Assembly (NCBI RefSeq): GCF_014698505.1
Contig: NZ_JACJTD010000006.1
Coordinates: 124,001 to 188,000 of the forward strand
Direction of reading: 5' to 3'
Length of the DNA stretch: 64,000 nucleotides
From: Nostoc foliaceum FACHB-393
GTDB taxonomy: Bacteria > Cyanobacteriota > Cyanobacteriia > Cyanobacteriales > Nostocaceae
This document shows, piece by piece, positions 1 to 9,555 of this stretch (within the stretch, counting starts at the first letter, position 1; each line of letters starts with the position of its first letter). Below the pieces are notes generated by a model that did no database searches, was not told where the DNA came from, and saw nothing but the letters and a program-made list of their open reading frames with translations. The position numbers were made by a program, and so were the translations under genes.

Positions 1-187
1 TGCGATCGCAAGCAAGTTTTAATCCTTGAAATTCTGATTATTTGGAACTTCATTCGTCTGAAAAACTGCTACAACAGCGGACTCAATCACTGAATCGCTT
101 TTGGATAAAGGATTTTAGGAATTTGAGAAACTGTTTATCCAAATGAGCAAACCGACCGTACTAAACCCAATTAAGAGGATTTTGATC

Positions 188-2467
188 ATGCCTAGACTTA
201 CCTTTCCACCCAATTTCATCGGCACCCCCAGTGCCGACACTTTAATCGGACAAGAGTTAAATGCATCATCGGCAATTGGTATTGATATTTTAACTGGAGG
301 TTACATTCGTACACTCTCAGGAAAAGACACGATCACTGGCATCGGTACTGGCGGTAACGGTAACAATGGTGTTATTGGGACAGGCATTGCTAACAGTGGT
401 GAACTGAATACCGGAGACGGAGAAGACACTATTACTGGCACCGGTACTGGCGGCAATGGCGACAACGGCAATGACCCCGGTGACGGTGGTACTGGGACAG
501 GCATTGTTAACAAAGGCAATCTGAATGCAGGGGGTGGAAATGACATGATCACCGGCATCGGTACTGGCGGCAACGGCGGCGACGGCGTTGCCAATCCCTA
601 TACTGGCGGCGGTGGTAATGGGATAGGTATCGCTAACAATAATAATATTAATGTAGGAAAGGGGAACGACATAATCATCGGTAACGGTACCGGCGGGTCC
701 GGCGGCAACCGCAGCATCGGCCGCTCTGATGGCGGCAATGGTGGTAGTGGGACAGGTATCGCTAACAGTGGCAGTATTAATACAGGGAATGGACAAGACA
801 CAATCATCGGCACTGGTACTGGCGGCACACCTACTGGCGGCCGTGCCGGCGGCAGTGGTGGTAGTGGGACAGGTATCAACAATAGTGGCGAACTGGATAC
901 CGGAAATGCAGAAGACACGATCACTGGTATAGGTATCGGCAGCATTGGCGGCGGTGGGACTTTCAGCGGCAATGGCGGTACTGGAATCGGCATCGATAAC
1001 AGTGGCAGTCTGAATGCAGGGGATGGAAAAGACACGATCACTGGCATCGGTACTGGCGGCGATAATGGCGGCGGCGCTTTCAGCGGCGACGGCAGTATTG
1101 GAACCGGTATCGCTAACAGTGGCAGTATTAATACAGGGAATGGACAAGACACGATCACGGGTACAGGTACTGGCGGCAACGGCGGTGAGGGCTATCCCCA
1201 GGCCGGCGACGGTAGTATTGGAACCGGCATTGCTAACAGTGGCAGTATTAATACAGGGAATGGACAAGACACGATCACGGGTACAGGTACTGGCGGCAAC
1301 GGCGGCAATGGTGTCTTTAAAAGGGGCCTCGGCGGTGCTGGAATCGGCATTGCTAACAGTGGTAGTCTGAATACAGGGAATGGACAAGACACGATCACGG
1401 GTACAGGTACTGGCGGCAACGGCGGCAACGCTATAGAAATCCCTTCTGATGGCGAAGTTGGCGGTACTGGGACAGGAATCGCTAACAACAGTGAAAATTT
1501 TAATACAGGAGACGGTAACGACACGATCACCGGCATTGGTACTGGCGGCAACGGCGGTAACGGCGGCATTGATCAAGAAAACGGCGACAATGGCGGCAAC
1601 GGTGGTAACGGTGGTACTGGGACAGGCATCAGCAACAGTGGAAATTTTAATACAGAGGACGGAGAAGACACGATCGTCGGTACTGCTACTGGTGGCAACG
1701 GCGGCTATAGCCGATACATCGGCGGGTCCGGCGGAGATGGCAGTACTGAGAGGGTCGACGGCAACGGCGGTACTGGAATCGGTATCAGCAATAGTGGCAA
1801 ACTGGATACCGAAAACGGAGAAGACACGATCATCGGCACTGGTATTGGCGGCAATGGCGGCATTGCTGCCGGCGGCATCGGCGACGGTGGTGCTGGAATC
1901 GGCATCCAAAACACTAAAGACGCCACCATCACTACAGGGTGGGGTAAGGACACCATTACGGGTTATGGGAAGAGTTCTGGAACAAACTCCACCGCCTATG
2001 GCATCGTCAACGAAGGAGTAATTGATACAGGCAATGGTTCTGACATTCTTACCGGACAGGCTACAGCAACAATTGGTGGTACTGCCTATGGCATTTATGG
2101 AGAAGGAATCATCAAGGCTGGTGATGGTAATGACGAAATTATTGCCACCAGCACCCTAGATGGAGTTCAACAGAAAGTTACTATCGGTGGCGGGTTGAGC
2201 ATTGATCTTGGCACTGGAAATGACTACTTCAAAGGGTTTGGTGATACCACTATTGATGGCGGGGATGGTTTTGACACCCTCGATCTTAGAGCTTTCAATC
2301 GCTCTGAACTCCTAGTATCTGGTGTTGTTTCTGGCAATACCCTTAATTCTGCCAACATCAGTTTTAATAACAATGGGAGCACCATTAGCTTTTCTACGAC
2401 TGGCTTTGATAAATTTATCTTTGCAGATAGTTCATTCTGCTACAGCACTTTGGCAAACGGGGCATAA
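188..2467 (+). CDS. Glycine-rich RTX-like repeat protein, putative type I secretion substrate
   Basis: About 759 residues. Most of the protein is a run of irregular units of about 30-45 residues of the form GTGIANSG-x-(L/I)NTG(D/N)G-xDTITG-xGTGGNGG. These resemble degenerate RTX nonapeptides (GGxGxDx). The C-terminal 150 residues hold clearer RTX-like pieces (GDGNDEI, GTGNDYFKG, DGGDGFDTLDLR) and end FDKFIFADSS. There is no signal peptide, as expected for type I export. Start 188 is preferred over an in-frame ATG at 143 because AAGAGGA lies 8 nt upstream. The gene is much richer in G and C than its surroundings, so long antisense frames appear opposite it. It is probably a surface or extracellular Ca-binding protein; the biological role is unknown. 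A type I exporter group lies at 50-58 kb. Confidence 0.75.
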   Translation: MPRLTFPPNFIGTPSADTLIGQELNASSAIGIDILTGGYIRTLSGKDTITGIGTGGNGNNGVIGTGIANSGELNTGDGEDTITGTGTGGNGDNGNDPGDGGTGTGIVNKGNLNAGGGNDMITGIGTGGNGGDGVANPYTGGGGNGIGIANNNNINVGKGNDIIIGNGTGGSGGNRSIGRSDGGNGGSGTGIANSGSINTGNGQDTIIGTGTGGTPTGGRAGGSGGSGTGINNSGELDTGNAEDTITGIGIGSIGGGGTFSGNGGTGIGIDNSGSLNAGDGKDTITGIGTGGDNGGGAFSGDGSIGTGIANSGSINTGNGQDTITGTGTGGNGGEGYPQAGDGSIGTGIANSGSINTGNGQDTITGTGTGGNGGNGVFKRGLGGAGIGIANSGSLNTGNGQDTITGTGTGGNGGNAIEIPSDGEVGGTGTGIANNSENFNTGDGNDTITGIGTGGNGGNGGIDQENGDNGGNGGNGGTGTGISNSGNFNTEDGEDTIVGTATGGNGGYSRYIGGSGGDGSTERVDGNGGTGIGISNSGKLDTENGEDTIIGTGIGGNGGIAAGGIGDGGAGIGIQNTKDATITTGWGKDTITGYGKSSGTNSTAYGIVNEGVIDTGNGSDILTGQATATIGGTAYGIYGEGIIKAGDGNDEIIATSTLDGVQQKVTIGGGLSIDLGTGNDYFKGFGDTTIDGGDGFDTLDLRAFNRSELLVSGVVSGNTLNSANISFNNNGSTISFSTTGFDKFIFADSSFCYSTLANGA

Positions 2468-2709
2468 ATTTGTTAATGTTTGTTACTTTCTCTATCTTGG
2501 GTTTTAACCCCTGAGTGTCTAATTGGTGTTTTTTGCTCTTAAGCTGAAAAAGCATCTATTAGGGCATATATTCTTACTCAAAACTTACAGGTAACTACTG
2601 AAGCTCAGAGAATATTCGGGTATATGCAGTTTAGCTGTAACAATCCTGTGACGAGAATCACACTTATCTATGATTAGGATCGTCTCCCTGCGATCGCTAA
2701 CTAGGCATA

Positions 2710-2795
2710 ATTAATGACAACTGAACTCTAGCCGAGTCATTAATAGGGAACACACTTAATTGCCGACAGCCTTAATCAAGGACTGTCGGTTTTTT
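2710..2795 (+). ncRNA. Candidate small RNA or 3' UTR with two hairpins
   Basis: ATTAATGAC (2710-2718) and GTCATTAAT (2736-2744) form a perfect 9-bp stem. About 18 nt further on a second hairpin, CCGACAG/CTGTCGG (2763-2789), is followed by six T residues, which is a classic intrinsic terminator. The segment starts about 240 nt after the repeat-protein stop and contains no ORF. It could be an independent sRNA or the processed 3' end of the upstream mRNA. I do not recognise it as Yfr1, because the conserved ACTCCTCACAC is absent. Confidence 0.35.
2763..2795 (+). terminator. Rho-independent terminator
   Basis: The stem CCGACAG...CTGTCGG can be extended inward by CC/GG across the AATCA-containing loop. 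It is followed by TTTTTT on the + strand. It terminates the upstream repeat-protein transcript or the candidate small RNA. The rest of 2468-3014 holds no gene that I can support. Confidence 0.75.
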
Positions 2796-3014
2796 ATGTC
2801 TATATGTCCTTCATCCTTTGAGAAATGCCCTATAACTATAGCCAATAAAATTTCCCCACAACTGGTTGGTAACTTGACAAAGATTTTGCCACAGCCACTA
2901 CCAAATGTGGGGAGGGTATGATCAAATTGGGTATCTTATGCCTATCGAGCGCTAATATCTTGCACTCACTCTAGTAGACCGGAAGTATACTCCTAGAACC
3001 AGCACATACTTTGA

Positions 3015-3500
3015 TTAAGACATCGCTTGAATGATGTAATCAAAGTAGGGTGCTGCTTCGGCAGCGTCTTCCGCACTCAGTAAGCTAAGGGAAGCTGTTT
3101 TGAGGGAATTGATCGCTTCTACCATTCCAGGCACAGGAACGCCCAATGAGTTGTACATTTCCCGCACACCAATCAAACCAATTTTTTCAATTGGTTCTTT
3201 GTCACCGGCAAGCACACCATAAGTAATTAGACGTAAGTACCAGCCAAAATCACGGATACATAGAGAGCGCTGGCGTTCTCCGTAAGCATTACCTCCAGGG
3301 GAGATAAAGTCAGGACGCTTCTGCCAAAGTTGTTTGGTTGCTTCCTGAACTATCTTTTTTTCGTTTTCGGCTAAGGTAGCCGCAATCCTCGTCCTTTGTA
3401 CGCCGGTTTGCAAAAAGTCTTTGATATTTTTAAGTTCGCCACTGCTGGGATAACGCAGTTCGTCGTCGGCTTTGAGAATAACTTGGCTAATTACAGTCAT
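3015..3500 (-). CDS. apcD: Allophycocyanin alpha-B chain, phycobilisome terminal emitter
   Basis: 161 residues, the standard allophycocyanin subunit length. It has the phycobiliprotein globin-like fold sequence: [20 protein letters not shown] at the N-terminus, the ring [20 protein letters not shown] around the bilin-binding cysteine, and [13 protein letters not shown] at the end. LWQKRPDF and the divergence from ApcA point to ApcD, the core subunit that passes energy to photosystems. The start is the Met of MTVISQ at 3500; the longer frame from 3515 adds MISII, which family members lack. The gene stands alone, as is usual for apcD, with no linked apcABC. ApcF is the main alternative but its sequence differs more. 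Confidence 0.9.
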   Translation of the reverse strand: MTVISQVILKADDELRYPSSGELKNIKDFLQTGVQRTRIAATLAENEKKIVQEATKQLWQKRPDFISPGGNAYGERQRSLCIRDFGWYLRLITYGVLAGDKEPIEKIGLIGVREMYNSLGVPVPGMVEAINSLKTASLSLLSAEDAAEAAPYFDYIIQAMS

Positions 3501-3611
3501 GATTATTGAAATCACCTGAAATATTATCTGTTAGTTTAGCGAGTCGGAGGTACACAAGTGAAGAGAGATGATGGATATGAGGGAGCAGGGAGCATAGGGA
3601 GAATTAATAAC

Positions 3612-3648
3612 TTTTGACTCTTGACTCTTGACTTTTGACTCTTGATTA
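3612..3648. repeat. STRR, TTGACTC heptamers
   Basis: Tandem copies of TTGACTC and TTGACTT lie just before rlmD, in the divergent spacer with apcD. GGGAGCAGGGAGCA-type repeats precede them at about 3580-3600 and recur near 40335. Such short tandem repeats are typical of heterocystous cyanobacterial intergenic DNA. Confidence 0.75.
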
Positions 3649-3655
3649 ATAACTA

Positions 3656-5062
3656 ATGACTAAAATAATTTGGCAGCAGGGTGAATTAATTGAAGTAACG
3701 ATCGCTAACTTGAGTGATACAGGCGATGGTGTGGGACGCGCTGATGAGCGTGTAGTGTTTGTCCCAGATACTGTCCCAGGCGATCGCGCCATTGTCCGCT
3801 TGGTACATGTTAAACCTAAATACGCCCACGGGAAGCTCCAGCAGCTATTAGAGCCATCCCCCCACCGTATCCGACCCAATTGTATTGTGGCGGATAAGTG
3901 CGGTGGTTGCCAGTGGCAGCATATTAATTATGACTACCAGCTAGTAGCCAAGCAAAATCAAGTTATCCAAGCAATGGAGCGCATTGGCGGTTTTGTCCAA
4001 CCACCGGTAGATCCGGTAATCGCCGCCCCTTCTGCTTTGGGCTACCGTAATAAATCTACATATCCTCTCTCGCTATCGGCAACGGGACAAGTACAAGCTG
4101 GTTACTACCAAAAAGGTAGTCACCAATTAATTAATTTAAATCAATGTCCAGTCCAAGACGTGCGATTAAATCCCTTACTTGCCGAAGTTAAGCAGGATAT
4201 CCAACAACGGGGTTGGCGAATCTATGACGAACAGCGTCATCAAGGACAAATTCGCCATCTTGGTTTACGCATTGGCCGACACACTGGAGAAATGTTGCTG
4301 ACTTTGGTGGTGAAAGACTGGAATTTATCAGGAATTGAAACCCAAGCCCAGGAATGGTTAAAGCGTTATCCGCAGTTAGTAGGAGTGTCGCTCAACCGCA
4401 ATAGCGATCGCACAAATGCTATCTTTGGATCAGAAACCCGTTGCATCGCTGGAGTCCCTCACCTGCGTGAATATTTTGCTGGACTGGAATTTCAAGTGCG
4501 CCCAGATACATTTTTCCAAGTGTATACAGAAACCGCAGAAGCACTATTGCAAGTCATTCAATCAGAACTCAATCTTCAAGGGCATGAGTTACTAGTTGAT
4601 GCCTACTGTGGTATCGGGACTTTAACTTTACCCCTCGCCAAAAAAGTCCGTCAAACTACAGGATTAGAGGTGCAACCAGCAGCAGTGGAACAAGCTATTT
4701 TAAATGCCCACCGCAACGGAATTGAGAATGTGACATTCCAAGTTGGGGCAGTAGAGAAATTGCTTCCAAAAATGGGCACAATACCAGAAGTAGTAATACT
4801 CGATCCGCCACGCAAGGGGTGCGATCGCGCTGTCATAGACGCTTTACGGCAATTGAAACCATCTCGGATTGTTTACGTCAGCTGTAAAGTAGCCACCCTT
4901 GCTCGTGACCTGAAATTACTTTGTCAAGATGGGCAATATACTATCACACGGGTGCAACCTGCTGATTTTTTTCCTCAAACGGCTCATGTTGAAGCTGCCG
5001 CCTTTCTTGTGCTATCACATTTGCACAAGGATAGTAATTCCTTTACAAAAACTGAAATTTGA
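3656..5062 (+). CDS. rlmD: 23S rRNA (uracil-5-)-methyltransferase, RlmD/RumA type
   Basis: 468 residues. An N-terminal TRAM domain (about residues 1-65) is followed by the [4Fe-4S] cysteines C76-x5-C82-x2-C85 (ADKCGGCQWQ); a fourth Cys lies in NQCPVQD. The Rossmann SAM-binding motif DAYCGIGTLTLPLA is near residue 320. The catalytic segment VILDPPRKGC is followed by the nucleophile in VYVSCKVATLARDL. This is the TrmA/RumA family, which makes m5U in 23S rRNA in an SAM-dependent way. Other m5U enzymes of the family (RlmCD) cannot be excluded by sequence alone. It starts just downstream of an STRR block. Confidence 0.88.
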   Translation: MTKIIWQQGELIEVTIANLSDTGDGVGRADERVVFVPDTVPGDRAIVRLVHVKPKYAHGKLQQLLEPSPHRIRPNCIVADKCGGCQWQHINYDYQLVAKQNQVIQAMERIGGFVQPPVDPVIAAPSALGYRNKSTYPLSLSATGQVQAGYYQKGSHQLINLNQCPVQDVRLNPLLAEVKQDIQQRGWRIYDEQRHQGQIRHLGLRIGRHTGEMLLTLVVKDWNLSGIETQAQEWLKRYPQLVGVSLNRNSDRTNAIFGSETRCIAGVPHLREYFAGLEFQVRPDTFFQVYTETAEALLQVIQSELNLQGHELLVDAYCGIGTLTLPLAKKVRQTTGLEVQPAAVEQAILNAHRNGIENVTFQVGAVEKLLPKMGTIPEVVILDPPRKGCDRAVIDALRQLKPSRIVYVSCKVATLARDLKLLCQDGQYTITRVQPADFFPQTAHVEAAAFLVLSHLHKDSNSFTKTEI

Positions 5063-5453
5063 AATTTTTAGTCTAGTGCATACTAAAGATGCTAAAATTG
5101 AATTAAGCTGAAAATAAAAATTCATTTTGTTTAAATAAATTCAAGTTGCATAGGTTCTTAGAAATATGAATTGGATTGTGTAAATGACCAATCGGCAATT
5201 AACTAGAGTATGCCAATACTCTGTCAAATTACTAGCATCTTTATAAGTTGCTGAATCCATTATCAAAACTATTCTAGCCGTTGTATTATCTAAGCAATCC
5301 CAACTCATACTGTAGAACTAATGCTCCCTAGCATTTTCAAAATTTAGTTTTAAAGACGCAAGTTTGAAGGCAGCATGACCACCTCAAGTTTTATCAGGGT
5401 GCCTGTAATAGCAAACTGATGTCTAGCTAACTGAAAGCTATGGGGTTTCTCTT
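5063..5453. other. Intergenic region, no gene seen
   Basis: AT-rich spacer of 391 bp between rlmD and the RsbW-like gene. It contains a short TAGCT/AGCTA inverted repeat just before the GTG start. I see no coding pattern, tandem repeat or clear terminator. Confidence 0.5.
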
Positions 5454-5903
5454 GTGATTACTATTTCACTCCGTCCAGTTGGACGTTATTGGGGCACTAT
5501 TAGTTTTGCCTCAACCCTCTACCTTTGTCCAATACTAGATTTATTGTTGGCAGAAATTCCAGCAAAATTACAATCCGAACTGCGGCTAGGACTTCAAGAA
5601 GCCCTAGTAAACGCAGCTAAACATGGCAATAATCTTGATCCAAGTAAAACAGTTGTAGTTCGTTTTTCCTTAATAGATAATCAATATTGGTGGATAATAT
5701 CAGACCAGGGTAGCGGCTTTACTCCTTCATCTACTAGTGATGAAGAACCAACAGACTATTTACCACCAGATGAATCAGAAAGTGGTCGTGGTTTATGTCT
5801 TCTCCACCAAATTTTTGATCAGGTGGAGTGGAACCGCAAAGGCACAGAATTAAGGCTTTGTAAACAAATGGAAACTCGTCCCCGTTTATCTCTGCGACGG
5901 TAA
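5454..5903 (+). CDS. RsbW-like anti-sigma factor / serine kinase (GHKL ATPase)
   Basis: 149 residues of a single HATPase_c_2 domain. The N-box (LGLQEALVNAAKHGNNL) is near residues 43-60, the G1 box (ISDQGSGF) near 83-90, and the G2 box (ESGRGLCLLHQIFD) near 108-122. Proteins of this size and motif set bind ATP and either phosphorylate an anti-sigma antagonist or hold a sigma factor. No antagonist or sigma gene lies beside it, so its partner is unknown. The start is GTG at 5454. It is convergent with the next gene across an inverted STRR. Confidence 0.75.
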   Translation: MITISLRPVGRYWGTISFASTLYLCPILDLLLAEIPAKLQSELRLGLQEALVNAAKHGNNLDPSKTVVVRFSLIDNQYWWIISDQGSGFTPSSTSDEEPTDYLPPDESESGRGLCLLHQIFDQVEWNRKGTELRLCKQMETRPRLSLRR

Positions 5904-5907
5904 CTTA

Positions 5908-5970
5908 ATAGGGAGTTAGGAGTTAATAATTTAAAACTTTTAACTCCTCACTCCTAACTTTTAACTTTTT
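5908..5970. repeat. Inverted STRR at a convergent gene junction
   Basis: GTTAGGAGTTAA on the left faces TTAACTCC...CTCCTAAC on the right, so the heptamer family occurs in both orientations and can fold into a long imperfect hairpin. It lies exactly between two converging stop codons and probably works as a bidirectional terminator. This role is an inference. Confidence 0.6.
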
Positions 5971-6251
5971 CCGTGAGTTGGACAGGGAGGGGCAGAAATG
6001 GAGCGATCTAACCAACCAATTGCCTGTTCTAATCTAGCTTGAGCTTCTTGTGGCTGATTCTTTAAAAGATACACAATAGCTGCCGCCACTTGTTCATTAG
6101 CACGGGAATTGCGGTTAGACTTGAGGCGATGCCAATCGTTAGGGGAAATGCTCAGTCTTTCCATGAGGGCTTGAGCTAGTTCTAGAGTACTAAGTTCATT
6201 CAGTTGACTGGTTTTCGGCAGCTGGGTAGATTGGGACATAACTATTGGCAC
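5961..6251 (-). CDS. Conserved small helical protein of unknown function
   Basis: 96 residues, predominantly helical and soluble (TLELAQALMERLSISPNDWH, then AAIVYLLKNQPQEAQARLEQ). The tail SAPPCPTHGKS looks conserved. It resembles a small cyanobacterial family of unknown function; DUF6439 is my tentative recollection. MSQSTQ four residues in is an equally possible start. It is divergent from the 120-residue gene at 6284, only 32 bp away. No function can be proposed from sequence. Confidence 0.65.
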   Translation of the reverse strand: MPIVMSQSTQLPKTSQLNELSTLELAQALMERLSISPNDWHRLKSNRNSRANEQVAAAIVYLLKNQPQEAQARLEQAIGWLDRSISAPPCPTHGKS

Positions 6252-6283
6252 ATTTGCATTTACTTCTACTTTACTACTTGTAA

Positions 6284-6646
6284 ATGAAGCCGCCTAAACA
6301 ATCACAGCCGTCAGCAGAAAATCCCGAACCAGATTTTGAACAAGAGCTAGAGGAAGTAGAGCGATCGCTCCTATCCTTAAAAGAACGTTACGATCAAGTG
6401 CAACGCGATCGCCAACAACAGGCACAATGGCAACAGCGCCGCGATCAACTAAAGCACAATAAATCTCAGACACCAGAAATCAAAGCAGAGTTACGGCACA
6501 TTCAACAGCAGTTGGAAAGGCTAGAACTAAACTTAGAAAGCCAGTTATTTTCTTGGCGTAGCCTCAAAAAACCTTTCTGGCAAGTCGTCCGCTTTGGTGG
6601 AATGGGCGTTATCATAGGCTGGATATTAAAGTCTTATGCTGGGTAA
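6284..6646 (+). CDS. Coiled-coil protein with one C-terminal membrane segment
   Basis: 120 residues. Residues 17-85 are dense in Glu, Gln, Arg and Leu and predict a coiled coil ([20 protein letters not shown], then [16 protein letters not shown]). The last 20 residues ([17 protein letters not shown]) form one membrane segment, making it a probable tail-anchored protein. Its stop is 2 nt before the asnS start codon, so the two are translationally coupled. I do not recognise the family. Confidence 0.7.
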   Translation: MKPPKQSQPSAENPEPDFEQELEEVERSLLSLKERYDQVQRDRQQQAQWQQRRDQLKHNKSQTPEIKAELRHIQQQLERLELNLESQLFSWRSLKKPFWQVVRFGGMGVIIGWILKSYAG

Positions 6647-6648
6647 AT

Positions 6649-8040
6649 ATGGCAAATCGACGGATTGCAGAAATATTGCGAAGTGGTCAACCTGATGAGT
6701 CCCTCCAAGTGCAAGGCTGGGTGCGGACGAAGCGCGAGTCCAAAGGGTTTGCTTTTATTGAAGTCAATGACGGCTCATCACTAGCTAATTTGCAAGCCGT
6801 CATTAATCAAGATTTGCCAGATTACGAAGCTATCTTGAAAAAATTGAATACAGGTGCTGCTGTCGAGGTGACAGGGGTATTAGTGGCTTCTCTGGGTAAA
6901 GGACAACGGATTGAGTTGAAAGCCGACTCCGTGAAAGTTTATGGAGAAGCTGATCCCGATACATATCCTCTGCAAAAGAAACGCCATTCCTTTGAGTTTC
7001 TGCGAACCATTGGACATTTGCGATCACGTACTAATTCCTTTGGTGCAGTTTTCCGCGTCAGAAATGCTTGTTCGACAGCAATCCACCAATTTTTCCAACA
7101 AAGAGGCTTTTTGTGGGTACACACACCCATCATTACCGCTAGCGACTGCGAAGGCGCGGGTGAACTGTTTAGCGTTACCAGTTTAGATTTAAAGAATATT
7201 CCCCGCACAGAAAACCAAGCAGTTGATTACAGCCAAGACTTTTTTGCTAAACCCACATATTTAACAGTTAGCGGCCAGTTAGAAGCGGAAGTTATGGCGA
7301 TGGCGTTTAGTAACGTCTACACCTTTGGCCCTACCTTCCGTGCCGAAAATTCCAATACCTCCCGCCACTTAGCAGAATTTTGGATGGTTGAGCCAGAAAT
7401 GGCTTTTTGTGACTTAGAAGGCGATATGGATTTAGCTGAGGCGTTTCTCAAACACATTTTTAAATATGTGTTGGAAACTTGCCCAGAAGATATGGAATTT
7501 TTCAATGAACGCATTGATAAGTCTGTGTTGGCGACAGCCGAAAATATTATTAATAATCAGTTTGAACGCTTAACTTACACAGAAGCCATCAAACTTTTAG
7601 AAAAAGCTGATGTTAAATTTGAATATCCAGTGAGTTGGGGTTTAGATTTACAATCAGAACACGAACGCTACCTAGCTGAACAATTATTTAAAAAGCCTGC
7701 GATCGTTACAGATTATCCAGCGCAAATTAAAGCATTTTATATGCGTTTGAACGACGATGAAAAAACCGTCCGCGCAATGGATATTCTCGCACCCAAAATT
7801 GGCGAAATTGTCGGCGGTTCCCAGCGCGAAGAACGTTTAGAAGTATTAGAACGCCGTGTGTTAGCGCAAGGATTAAAGCCAGAAGATTTGTGGTGGTATC
7901 TTGATTTACGTCGTTATGGTACTGTCCCCCACGCTGGTTTTGGGTTAGGTTTTGAACGACTTGTGCAATTCATGACTGGTATGGGAAATATTCGTGATGT
8001 GATTCCGTTCCCGCGTACACCACAAAGTGCTGAGTTTTAG
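6649..8040 (+). CDS. asnS: Asparaginyl-tRNA synthetase
   Basis: 463 residues, normal length for a class IIb synthetase. The N-terminal OB-fold anticodon domain (about 1-110, [20 protein letters not shown]) is followed by the catalytic core. Motif 2 is [20 protein letters not shown] and motif 3 is [15 protein letters not shown], ending in [12 protein letters not shown]. The flipping loop ([10 protein letters not shown]) and the WMVEPE context favour Asn over Asp specificity. It charges tRNA-Asn with asparagine in the cytoplasm. The upstream membrane coiled-coil gene shares its operon, and a strong terminator follows at 8120. Confidence 0.95.
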   Translation: MANRRIAEILRSGQPDESLQVQGWVRTKRESKGFAFIEVNDGSSLANLQAVINQDLPDYEAILKKLNTGAAVEVTGVLVASLGKGQRIELKADSVKVYGEADPDTYPLQKKRHSFEFLRTIGHLRSRTNSFGAVFRVRNACSTAIHQFFQQRGFLWVHTPIITASDCEGAGELFSVTSLDLKNIPRTENQAVDYSQDFFAKPTYLTVSGQLEAEVMAMAFSNVYTFGPTFRAENSNTSRHLAEFWMVEPEMAFCDLEGDMDLAEAFLKHIFKYVLETCPEDMEFFNERIDKSVLATAENIINNQFERLTYTEAIKLLEKADVKFEYPVSWGLDLQSEHERYLAEQLFKKPAIVTDYPAQIKAFYMRLNDDEKTVRAMDILAPKIGEIVGGSQREERLEVLERRVLAQGLKPEDLWWYLDLRRYGTVPHAGFGLGFERLVQFMTGMGNIRDVIPFPRTPQSAEF

Positions 8041-8119
8041 TTTGGGAATTTGAAAAACAGAGGTTTATAAATCGCATCTACACAAACCAAGCCCGTCCTG
8101 ATGGACTAATAAAAACTTT

Positions 8120-8141
8120 AAAACCCGCATTTGCGGGTTTT
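8120..8141. terminator. Bidirectional terminator after asnS
   Basis: AAAACCCGC-ATTT-GCGGGTTTT is a perfect 9-bp stem with a four-base loop, with A and T runs on either side. It lies between the convergent asnS and Rpn-type genes and can serve both. Confidence 0.85.
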
Positions 8142-8181
8142 GCTTGTATAGCCGTGTATTTTATAAACCGATTAGTTTAAA

Positions 8182-8979
8182 TTAAGATTTTTGAATCTCC
8201 TCTTGTAAAACTTGAACTTGCTCAATAGATAATTCAGTAACTTGAGCAATTTGCTCTAAACTCATTCCAATTCGCAACAAATTTAAAGCCAACTTTCTTG
8301 TTGTTTCTGCTTTGCCTTTGGCTTCACCTTCTGCTTTACCTTTGGCTTCGCCTTCTTGTAGGATTTCTTGATAAATGACTGATTCGCGCATAATCTCACT
8401 CCTGAAAATCTTCTTAATTACATCTTTCTTTAATACCAGACCTGCTAAGATGCCACTAGCAGCAGCTATATTTCTTTGTAGCTGGCGATCGCTAATTGCT
8501 TCAACTGCTTTGGCTACTTCGGTTAATACCATTGTAGGATCGTTTGTCTGACTTAGCACGGCAAAGGGTAATAAACCTGGAATACTCAAAAACCTTTCTG
8601 TTGGTTGTTCCCACAGGCGTATTACTTCAAACTGATGGTAAGTGTTGTTTAATCTAAAAGTGTTTTCACTAACTAATTGTGAACTTGTCTTTCTCAAATA
8701 GATTACTATTTGACGCATTTCTTTGTTAAGAAATCGGCGATAAACCCTAACTCGATAATCTAACATCCGAAAGGGAATATCTTCGTCAGGATCGGTTTGA
8801 AATTCGGTATGTAGAACTAAATCATTAGATTGCAATAAAATTAACGAATCGGCGCTAATTGGTTCGTTTGATAATTCAGTCGGGCTAAGTTCTGTTAATT
8901 TAATCGGTGAACCTAGTAACCAAGTTGCTAAATCATCTTTAAAGTTTTCGGCAATGAATTTACAAATATTATCATACAT
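8182..8979 (-). CDS. Rpn-family PD-(D/E)xK nuclease-like protein
   Basis: 265 residues. The N-terminal part has the Rpn/transposase_31-like nuclease pattern: DDLATWLLG, then LVLHTEFQTDPDEDIPFRML with the E-x-Q active-site version of PD-(D/E)xK. A linker repeats GEAKGKAE twice (about 210-228). The C-terminal 35 residues look like a small helix-turn-helix (LLRIGMSLEQIAQVTELS). Cyanobacteria carry many copies of this family. Rpn proteins in E. coli are Ca-stimulated DNases that raise recombination; the role here is unknown. The GEAKGKAE linker is a site of likely copy-number change. Confidence 0.75.
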   Translation of the reverse strand: MYDNICKFIAENFKDDLATWLLGSPIKLTELSPTELSNEPISADSLILLQSNDLVLHTEFQTDPDEDIPFRMLDYRVRVYRRFLNKEMRQIVIYLRKTSSQLVSENTFRLNNTYHQFEVIRLWEQPTERFLSIPGLLPFAVLSQTNDPTMVLTEVAKAVEAISDRQLQRNIAAASGILAGLVLKKDVIKKIFRSEIMRESVIYQEILQEGEAKGKAEGEAKGKAETTRKLALNLLRIGMSLEQIAQVTELSIEQVQVLQEEIQKS

Positions 8980-9101
8980 AGCAACTTTAAAGGAAAGGGA
9001 TCAGGTGTTGTTTATTAAAATTAAATTTTTTGGTGTTGGGTTTCCGTGCGTCAACCCAAACCACTTTACGAATGTTACTGCATCACTGTTTTAAACACCA
9101 T

Positions 9102-9469
9102 CTAATTACCCAGTAATTCTTGTCTACGCCGCTCCTGTTCTTGCTCCTGAACTCCTTGGCGCACTTCCCAATATTTTTTTACAGATGCATTAGATTCACT
9201 GATTATTACTAATCTCAATTCACGAGCTTGATCGCCATCTCCTAAAAGCGAGATCAATTCTCTTCTTTGTGCTTTTTCGAGTGCAATAAACCACTTTATA
9301 AAAGCTTTTAAAATTTTTGTTTTTGAACCTGATATCTCATCATGGGCAACAACACAAGAAGGACAAACGTTAATCGCATAACTTACATACTAGTATTGAT
9401 CCATGTGTCTAAAGGAACTTCCTCTACTAATTTTAGACCTTGTTGGAGAGCATTCTTCACTCGATACAT
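9102..9469 (-). pseudogene. Frameshifted gene relic of unknown family
   Basis: Reading leftward from an ATG at 9469, a frame gives MYRVKNALQQGLKLVEEVPL and so on, then stops at 9383. The reading continues in another frame, without its own start, as CPSCVVAHDEISGSKTKILK and further to RRRQELLGN, stopping at 9102. Codon texture and charge distribution look like real protein in both parts, so one frameshift or small indel near 9385 splits a former gene of about 120 codons. I do not recognise the family. Confidence 0.45.
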
Positions 9470-9555
9470 CTTGATTGGCAATACAGTCTAAAAGTTTGGC
9501 AAAGTAACATATATAGCAGTTAACATTCCAGTATTAAATTTCATACACAATAAAT

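Noticed and set aside
317..1909. 530-codon minus-strand frame opposite the glycine-rich protein
   Set aside because: It is the antisense shadow of a GC-rich repeat gene (GGC/ACC codons have no antisense stops). Its product is low-complexity Ala/Thr/Ser with no start signal.
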